64,000 nucleotides of DNA from Micromonospora sp. DSM 45708 (GTDB lineage Bacteria > Actinomycetota > Actinomycetes > Mycobacteriales > Micromonosporaceae). The notes under the pieces were generated by a model. It made no database searches, was not told the DNA's origin, and saw only the letters and a program-made list of their open reading frames with translations. Position 1 is the first letter of the stretch. Each line of letters opens with the position of its first letter. The DNA is taken from positions 2,356,001 through 2,420,000 of the forward strand of contig NZ_CP154796.1 of assembly GCF_039566955.1 (NCBI RefSeq). Direction: 5' to 3'. The position numbers were made by a program, and so were the translations under genes. This document shows positions 59,003 to 64,000 of this stretch, piece after piece.

Positions 59003-59977
59003 GTGGCCAGCGCGTTCGACATCGAGGAGATCTATCCCGACGACGGGGGGACCTCGGTGCGTCTGCCCCGGCGTCAGGCCGGGCCCTCGCCGCAGGGCGT
59101 CGCGGTGACGCTGCTGGCGGACTACACGCTGCGTACCCGCGCCGCGCTCCCGTCCGCCGCCATCGTGGCGTTGCTCGCCGAGGCGGGAGTGAGCAGCGCC
59201 GGGGCCCGGACCGCGATCAGCCGGCTGGCCCGCCGGGGCGTGCTGGAGCGCAGCCGGCACGGCCGGCACAGCTCCTACCGACTCGGCCCCACCGTGGCCG
59301 CCGACCTCTCCGCCGGGGGCCACTGGATCCTCACCTCCACCACGGCCGCCACGCCGTGGGACGGGTGCTGGACGCTCGTCGCGTTCTCGCTGCCGCAGGA
59401 CCACAGCGCGCAACGTCGGGCGCTGCGCGGCCAACTTCGCTGGCTCGGCTACGCGCCGCTCTACGACGGGCTGTGGATCTCGCCGGACGAGCTGACCCCG
59501 CCGGCCCGGTCCCGGCTCGCCCAGCTCACCCTCGGCGCGGTCACGGTCTTCCGGGCCCGGCAGGCCGAGCTGGACGCGATCGGCCAGCGGGCCCCCATCG
59601 AGGCCTGGGACGTCGACGCGATCGGCCGGCAGTACGACGAGTTCCTGCGCCGGTGGACCCCGCTGGCGTCGGCGCCCGGCTCGATCGACGGCGCGGCGGC
59701 GGTGCGGGCCCGCACCGTGGTGATGGAGACGTACCGGCGGTTTCCCACGCTCGACCCGCGGTTGCCGCGGGAACTCCTGCCGGCCGGCTGGCCCCGGCAG
59801 GCGGCCCGGGACCTGTTCGCGGCCGTCTACGACGGCCTGGCCGAACCCGCCGAGCGTCACGTCCGGGCGGTCGTCGGGCGGCATGCCGGCGGTACGCCGC
59901 CCGACGTCCGGGCGCACACCACCGCCGACATGCTCGCCGGGGTGCGTGCGGACGACTGCGCCGCGCCGCCGGGCTGA
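59003..59977 (+). CDS. PaaX-family transcriptional regulator
   Basis: A 324-residue regulator. A winged helix near residues 45-100 includes GVSSAGARTAISRLARRGVL (HTH plus wing), and the central and C-terminal parts follow PaaX repressors, with PLYDGLWISPDEL and the RRFPTLDPRLPRELLP segment. PaaX proteins repress phenylacetate or related catabolic genes in response to aryl-CoA. No such pathway lies next to it. GTG 59003 has CGGAG 5 bases upstream. It is divergent from the esterase gene. Confidence 0.85.
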   Translation: MASAFDIEEIYPDDGGTSVRLPRRQAGPSPQGVAVTLLADYTLRTRAALPSAAIVALLAEAGVSSAGARTAISRLARRGVLERSRHGRHSSYRLGPTVAADLSAGGHWILTSTTAATPWDGCWTLVAFSLPQDHSAQRRALRGQLRWLGYAPLYDGLWISPDELTPPARSRLAQLTLGAVTVFRARQAELDAIGQRAPIEAWDVDAIGRQYDEFLRRWTPLASAPGSIDGAAAVRARTVVMETYRRFPTLDPRLPRELLPAGWPRQAARDLFAAVYDGLAEPAERHVRAVVGRHAGGTPPDVRAHTTADMLAGVRADDCAAPPG

Positions 59978-60009
59978 CGGGTGACCCGGTACGGGGGCCG
60001 GACCGCGCG

Positions 60010-60741
60010 TTACCGCTCGGCCGCCGTGGGCGCCTCTGCGACGCGCTCGAGCCACTCCACCAGCAGGTGACGCTCGGCGCTGCTGAGCATCCGCAGTCGC
60101 GGCGCGACGGCCCGCATGGCGACGGCGGTCGCGCGCGGGCCGTCCGGCGCCGCGGCCGGGGCGTCGGTGACGATGCGGCCCAGGACGGCGTCGATCATCG
60201 TGTCGGCCAGGGCGGGATCCCGTCGTTGCGGCGGGGTCGCCAGCAGTGTCTGGACGATTCCGACGCCCGCGGCGTGGATGAGGTCGACCGCGTGCGGCTC
60301 GGGGACCCGGAGTCGGCCGGCCGCCGCCACCCGGTGGACGCGCGTCTCCAGGATCTGTCGGCCCAGGCGGGCGGCCGGTGAGCCGGTGGCGCGTTCCGGG
60401 TCGTTCAGCAGCCGGAACACGGCCGGGTTGTCGAGACCGAACTCGATCTGTCTGTGCCAACTCGTCCGCAGGTCGTCGAGCGGGTCGACGTCCGCCGCCG
60501 TGGCCGCCGCCACGGCGGCGGCCTTGTCCGCGACGAACGTGGCCAGTACCTGCTCGGCGACGGCCTCCAGCAGGCCGTCCTTGTCGCCGAACAGGCGGTA
60601 GATGGTCGGGGCCTGGACGCCGGCCCGCTCCGCGACGCCCCGGGTGGTGACGGCGCCGGGCCCGCTGCGGCGCAACAGCCACGCGGCGGCGTCGACGATC
60701 GCCGCCCGGGTGTCCGCCCGGCTCTTGACCCCATCGCTCAT
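60010..60741 (-). CDS. TetR-family transcriptional regulator
   Basis: A 243-residue repressor-type protein. The N-terminal HTH spans about residues 8-55 (VTTRGVAERAGVQAPTIYRLF) and the remaining helices form a ligand-binding dimer domain. It is divergent from an NmrA-like oxidoreductase gene; the gap of 85 bases contains an inverted repeat that suits autoregulation and control of the neighbour. Confidence 0.92.
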   Translation of the reverse strand: MSDGVKSRADTRAAIVDAAAWLLRRSGPGAVTTRGVAERAGVQAPTIYRLFGDKDGLLEAVAEQVLATFVADKAAAVAAATAADVDPLDDLRTSWHRQIEFGLDNPAVFRLLNDPERATGSPAARLGRQILETRVHRVAAAGRLRVPEPHAVDLIHAAGVGIVQTLLATPPQRRDPALADTMIDAVLGRIVTDAPAAAPDGPRATAVAMRAVAPRLRMLSSAERHLLVEWLERVAEAPTAAER

Positions 60742-60748
60742 GAATCAA

Positions 60749-60770
60749 CGATAACACTCGCTTGTTATCG
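60749..60770. promoter_or_regulatory. Likely TetR operator
   Basis: CGATAAC (60749-60755) and GTTATCG (60764-60770) form a perfect 7-base inverted repeat with an 8-base centre, 8 bases before the TetR start. A further GATAAC half-site lies at 60806-60811, before the divergent gene. Spacing and place are typical for TetR regulators that control themselves and a divergent gene. Confidence 0.65.
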
Positions 60771-60826
60771 ACGGCAGCAGGCGCTACGGTCGTCGTGTTT
60801 CCGCTGATAACGCGAAAGGCGAATCA

Positions 60827-61696
60827 ATGATTATCGTGACCGGGGCGACCGGGGCCCTCAACGGCGCAACCGTCGACCACCTGCTCGACCGTCTGCCCGA
60901 GAGCGAGATCGTGGTCGCCGTGCGCGACACCGCGAAGGCGGAGCGCTTCGCGCGGCGAGGCGTCGAGGTCCGACGCGGCGACTACGCCGACCCCGCCTCC
61001 CTGCCGACCGCGTTCGCCGGTGCCGACCAGTTGTTGCTCGTCTCCGCCAACGACCCGGTCGCGGACGTGACCGCCCTGCACCGCGCGGCGATCGACGCCG
61101 CGCTCACCGCCGGGGTGAGACGGATCGTCTACACCAGCCACCAGGCCGCCGCACCGGACAACCCGTTCACCCCCGGACGGAGCCACTTCGCCACCGAGCA
61201 GCTCCTGGCCGCCTCCGGGATTCCCTGGACCTCGCTGCGCAACGGGTTCTACGCCCACAGCCTCCCGTGGTTCGCCGGCCCGTGGCGCGAGACCGGAGTG
61301 ATCGCCGTGCCCGGCGACGGACCGGTGTCCTGGACCGCCCGCGAGGATGCCGCCGAGGCAGCGGCCGTGATCCTCGCCTCCGACGGCGCGTACGACGGCC
61401 CGACGACCCTGACCGCGCCCGCGGCGCCGACCTTCGCCGAGATCGCCGAGCTGGCCTCCGAGCTGTCGGGGCGGACCGTCCGCTACCAGCCGACGGACGA
61501 GGCGGACTGGACGGCCGCGCAGGTCGCCGCCGGGCTGCCGGAGCACCGGACGCGTTTCCTGCTGGGCTTCTACCAGGCCGCGCGGGACGGCTTCTTCGCC
61601 GGCGTCGACCCGCTGCTCGGCGAACTCCTCGGCCGTCGGCCACGCGGCGCGCGGGACGCCCTGCGGGCGGCGGCCGGAGCCGGTTCCGCCTCCTGA
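60827..61696 (+). CDS. NmrA/QOR2-like NAD(P)-binding protein
   Basis: A 289-residue atypical short-chain dehydrogenase. The cofactor motif is VTGATGALNG at the N-terminus, with no catalytic YxxxK, as in NmrA-type sensors and quinone oxidoreductase 2. It probably reduces quinones or senses redox state. It is most likely under the divergent TetR regulator. Confidence 0.88.
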   Translation: MIIVTGATGALNGATVDHLLDRLPESEIVVAVRDTAKAERFARRGVEVRRGDYADPASLPTAFAGADQLLLVSANDPVADVTALHRAAIDAALTAGVRRIVYTSHQAAAPDNPFTPGRSHFATEQLLAASGIPWTSLRNGFYAHSLPWFAGPWRETGVIAVPGDGPVSWTAREDAAEAAAVILASDGAYDGPTTLTAPAAPTFAEIAELASELSGRTVRYQPTDEADWTAAQVAAGLPEHRTRFLLGFYQAARDGFFAGVDPLLGELLGRRPRGARDALRAAAGAGSAS

Positions 61697-61741
61697 CGAC
61701 GGTCGCGACGATCCGGCCGGCCCCTTCCCGGGTACGCGGGG

Positions 61742-62209
61742 TCAGCCGCGCGCCGGCTCCCGTCCCGGCTCGCGCGTCAGGTACGCCTCGATACGGTCGA
61801 ACGCGCCGGGCATGACCTCGCCGGCGAAGAAGTCGCGTAGCTCCGGCGTCGGAAAGCCGCTCTGCACCACGGTCATCAGCGTGCCGCCGTCGCAGTCGGC
61901 GAACGTGACCTCGATGCGGGTGGTCAGGGTGACGCCGTCGGGGCCGCTGCCGGTGGACTCGGTGACGAGCCGGTGCGGCCGGTCGATCTCCAGGAACGTC
62001 TGCGTCTCGCGGAACAGCGCGTCGGGGGAGGGCCCCCACACGGCGGTCTGTTTCCCGCCGACCCGCAGGTCGACCTCGATCTCGACGATGCCGGGCTCGG
62101 TGTCGAGGATGCTGAACCAGATCCGCTGCTTCTCGGCGTCGGTGTAGGCGTCGAAGACCTCCTCGGGGCGGGCGGGGAGCTGCCGGGTTATCCGCATGTC
62201 GAACGTCAT
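61742..62209 (-). CDS. SRPBCC (AHSA1-like) domain protein
   Basis: A 155-residue single-domain protein with the START-like pattern RQLPARPEEVFDAYTDAEK at the N-terminus and the PTPELRDFFAGE helix near the end. Such proteins often pair with an ArsR-type regulator. Its ATG overlaps the regulator stop, so the two are co-translated. A hydrophobic ligand is expected but unknown. Confidence 0.88.
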   Translation of the reverse strand: MTFDMRITRQLPARPEEVFDAYTDAEKQRIWFSILDTEPGIVEIEVDLRVGGKQTAVWGPSPDALFRETQTFLEIDRPHRLVTESTGSGPDGVTLTTRIEVTFADCDGGTLMTVVQSGFPTPELRDFFAGEVMPGAFDRIEAYLTREPGREPARG

Positions 62210-62574
62210 GTGTCACGGTCCTTCGGGTCGTGTCGGGTCGGGTTGTCCGGGTCCGGCCGGAGCGTGAGGTAGGCGTCGAGGCCGTCCAGGCGACGTGCCC
62301 AGAGCCGCTGGTAGAAGGCGATCCAGGCCATCGCGTCGTCCAGCGGGGCGTCGGCGAGCCGGCACTGCCGGGACCGACCGACCTTCCGCGTCACCACGAG
62401 CCCGGCGTTCTCCAGCGCCTGGACGTGCTTCTTCATGCCGGTGAGGCTCATCCCGGTCGGCTCGGCGAGTTCGCTGATGGTGGCCGGGCCCGCGCCGAGG
62501 CGGACCAGGATGTCGCGCCGCGTGGGGTCGGCCAGGCTGGCGAACACCCGGTCGAGAGTCTCTTGCTGAACCAC
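62206..62574 (-). CDS. ArsR-family transcriptional regulator
   Basis: A 122-residue winged-helix regulator: RVFASLADPTRRDILVRLG, ISELAEPTGMSLTGMKKHVQ as recognition helices and a C-terminal AWIAFYQRLWARRL dimer helix. No cysteine metal site is seen, so it belongs to the non-metal group that pairs with SRPBCC proteins. GTG 62574 is the preferred start; a TTG at 62610 gives 12 more residues. The start lies inside the first of two operator-like palindromes. Confidence 0.88.
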   Translation of the reverse strand: MVQQETLDRVFASLADPTRRDILVRLGAGPATISELAEPTGMSLTGMKKHVQALENAGLVVTRKVGRSRQCRLADAPLDDAMAWIAFYQRLWARRLDGLDAYLTLRPDPDNPTRHDPKDRDT

Positions 62575-62609
62575 GTGGTTCAGCGTACGACACTGAACCG
62601 CGTGGTTCA
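62567..62609. promoter_or_regulatory. Two operator palindromes for the ArsR regulator
   Basis: TGAACCACGTGGTTCA (62567-62582) is a perfect 16-base palindrome, and TGAACCGCGTGGTTCA (62594-62609) is the same with one mismatch, 27 bases apart. They cover the start codon and leader of the ArsR gene. Binding there would block both transcription and initiation, giving tight autoregulation. Confidence 0.7.
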
Positions 62610-62623
62610 ACGTTGGCGGCCGG

Positions 62624-63604
62624 TCAGGCGTCGGCGAGTGTCTCCATGGCGAGACGCTCGCGCTCGGCGAGGTCGGTGAGGAGCGCCGAGGCGCGGGTGA
62701 GGTGCGCGGCGTCGCCCGTCTCTCCGGCGGTGGCGAGGTGGTGGGCGACCTCGGTCCACCGCGGCGCGATGTCGGCGTAGCGCCGGTGGGCGCGGCGGAG
62801 CACGTCGTCGTCGAGCGCGGCGGCGGCCTCGGCCAGGAAGTCGCGGTAGAGCGCGCGGAACAGCGCGCCGCCGGTGCCGCCGCGCTCCATCAACGTCGCG
62901 GCCAGCGGTAGGTCGCGGGCCGGGTCGGTGGCGCGGTCCATCCACCGGGTGATCCGCCGGGCGGCGGTGGCGATGCCGCGGTGCCCGAGGTTGGCGATGG
63001 GTGGGTGCAGGAACGCGTCCGCGTTGGCGCGCACCGCCGCGCGCACCGCCGCCTCCAGCTCGGGTCGCCCGCCGGGGGCGGAGATCGTGTACGAGCGGTT
63101 GCGCGCGGTCATCGGTCCGCGCTCGTCCCGGGCCCGCGCCAGGCTCTCCAGCGTGGTCGTCACGGCGCCGCCCTGCTGCGCGGTGTCGACCAGGTGGGCA
63201 TGGGTGTCGTCGTAGCCGTACATCGCGACGGTGTGGCCGCCGAAGTGGACCTTCGTGGTGAAGTAGTCCAGATGGTAGGAGTCCAGTTGCAGGCCGACCG
63301 GGTGTCCGGCGTCGAGCGCGGCGGCCACGTCCTGCCAGGCCCGGCGGGGTGAGGTGGTCTCCCGGACCCGCAGGGTCAGGTCGAGGTGCCCGGCCACGGC
63401 CCGGGTGACGCACATCGGTCTGGTGCGACCGCCGAGGAACGGCACGTCCATGGCCCGGGCGTCCCAGTAGACGAAGCCCAGCCCCTCGCCGAGGCCGAAC
63501 AGCATCGGCTCGGACAGGTCGAGGCCGGCGTGGCGGGTCAGCACCCCGAGCGTGGTGGTCTCGCAGTGCACGCCGGCGGTGACCGCCGGATTCTCGATGA
63601 TCAT
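62624..63604 (-). CDS. BtrH-like (DUF4872) acyltransferase/cysteine-protease-fold protein
   Basis: A 326-residue protein. The N-terminal half follows the BtrH pattern: the nucleophile Cys in VHCETTTLG, then YHLDYFTTKVHFGGHTVAMYGYDD with a conserved His, and VDTAQQGG. The C-terminal 150 residues are helical, as in DUF4872. BtrH transfers an acyl group from a carrier protein to the antibiotic butirosin; most relatives have no known substrate. ATG 63604 is preferred since the family pattern begins there (MIIENPAVTAG). It is about 35 kb from the carrier proteins of the cluster. Confidence 0.82.
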   Translation of the reverse strand: MIIENPAVTAGVHCETTTLGVLTRHAGLDLSEPMLFGLGEGLGFVYWDARAMDVPFLGGRTRPMCVTRAVAGHLDLTLRVRETTSPRRAWQDVAAALDAGHPVGLQLDSYHLDYFTTKVHFGGHTVAMYGYDDTHAHLVDTAQQGGAVTTTLESLARARDERGPMTARNRSYTISAPGGRPELEAAVRAAVRANADAFLHPPIANLGHRGIATAARRITRWMDRATDPARDLPLAATLMERGGTGGALFRALYRDFLAEAAAALDDDVLRRAHRRYADIAPRWTEVAHHLATAGETGDAAHLTRASALLTDLAERERLAMETLADA

Positions 63605-63931
63605 TCGATGTCCTGATCTTCTGGTCCGGAAAAGCTCCGAAAGTTTCGGTGATCGATGCCCGGTGACGGTCGGTGGATCGTGGGCCCCGGCTCGTGACGC
63701 CGCGTGTCGAAGCGCTTCACACTGGCTTTCACCAGCGCATACGCGGTGTCGACGACCCCCTCGCGCCACCGCCGGTTTCCATGATGTTTCCGGAAGTTGT
63801 TGACACCGTGAACGACGCCTCCAATACTGTGGCCATCGACTTGCCTCGATGGCGATCGATATTCGTCGGCCGGTGGTGGTGCTGCCACCCGCCGGTCGCG
63901 CGCCCCGCCACCACAGGGAGGGAACACGCCC
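63605..63931 (+). promoter_or_regulatory. Promoter region of a secreted-protein gene
   Basis: The 327 bases before the last gene hold no supported coding sequence. TTGACA (63800-63805) and AATACT (63823-63828) are spaced by 17 bases, a good housekeeping-sigma promoter pointing right. A 10-base palindrome GAAGCGCTTC at 63709-63718 resembles LacI-family operators that control carbohydrate-use genes, but it could also serve the divergent BtrH-like gene. GGAGGG near 63917-63922 is the ribosome site for the next gene. Confidence 0.5.
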
Positions 63932-64000
63932 ATGAACGACGCCCCCGTCCGCTCGGGCAGCCGCAGGCGCGGACGCCTCAGGACGCTCCTCGGCGGCGCC
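63932..64000 (+). CDS. Start of a probably secreted protein (partial)
   Basis: The ATG at 63932 follows a GGAGGG site and opens a frame to the window end. The 23 visible residues begin MNDAPVRSGSRRRGRLRTLL: a basic n-region leading into a hydrophobic stretch, as in a signal peptide. The promoter with a LacI-like palindrome upstream suggests a sugar-regulated extracellular enzyme, but the mature part is not in the window. Confidence 0.65.
   Translation, partial: MNDAPVRSGSRRRGRLRTLLGGA

Noticed and set aside
1..64000. tRNA, rRNA, riboswitch or CRISPR features
   Set aside because: I read for conserved tRNA arms, rRNA segments and known riboswitch cores and saw none. Short or divergent RNAs could be missed without a covariance-model search.

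Overview
The window is a very GC-rich actinobacterial chromosome segment with frequent GTG and TTG starts and many 4-nt stop/start overlaps. Gene content (two-part SCO6880-type secretion locus, subtilisin-like protein related to mycosins, ECF sigma/anti-sigma pair, CBM2 esterase, large secondary-metabolite cluster) fits Micromonosporaceae, probably Micromonospora. The genus is inference; there is no rRNA or other taxonomic marker in the window.

Positions 1-28,116 look like one biosynthetic gene cluster whose left edge is cut off. It holds three cytochromes P450, two free acyl/peptidyl carrier proteins, a FabF-type ketosynthase, a KAS III plus a KAS-III-like partner without its cysteine, a free-standing condensation-domain protein, an AMP-forming acyl ligase, a 2-oxoglutarate dioxygenase, an O-methyltransferase, one GT2 and two GT1 glycosyltransferases, a phosphopantetheinyl transferase that reads as frameshifted, and a DrrAB-like exporter. 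Its core (12,988-19,025) is a translationally coupled five-gene terpenoid cassette: polyprenyl diphosphate synthase, UbiA prenyltransferase, squalene-hopene-cyclase-like enzyme, FAD monooxygenase and HisC-like aminotransferase. The architecture suggests a glycosylated, acylated meroterpenoid. I cannot name a known product. The cyclase lacks the usual DXDD acid. A small island at 19.0-20.4 kb inside the cluster carries a divergent small-protein/AlpA-like pair, direct repeats and a gene remnant with an internal deletion.

Positions 28.1-41.3 kb hold secreted and cell-wall genes: a distant SUMF1-like protein, two membrane proteins sharing a LysM-like N-terminal module (one fused to a subtilisin domain that has lost its His and Ser), a 663-aa protein of unknown role, a double lysozyme-like/ricin-lectin protein, an ECF sigma factor with its zinc-finger anti-sigma factor, and a thaumatin-like/ricin-lectin protein.

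Positions 41.5-52.3 kb form a tightly coupled operon for a type IV secretion-like apparatus: two paralogous two-helix pilin-like proteins, a VirB6/TrbL-like channel protein, an SCO6880-family protein, a VirB4-type ATPase, a VirD4-type coupling ATPase, a membrane-anchored hydrolase fusing a transglycosylase-like region to a GH19 domain, and a DUF4913 protein. No relaxase, integrase or origin of transfer was seen.

Positions 52.3-64.0 kb are mixed housekeeping and accessory genes: an ABC transporter, a NarL-type two-component system, an aldo/keto reductase, a CBM2 esterase, a PaaX-like regulator, a TetR/NmrA divergent pair, an ArsR/SRPBCC pair, a BtrH-like protein and the start of a secreted protein. 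Several convergent gene pairs are separated by long perfect palindromes, and one palindromic sequence occurs twice, at 3.1 and 57.4 kb.
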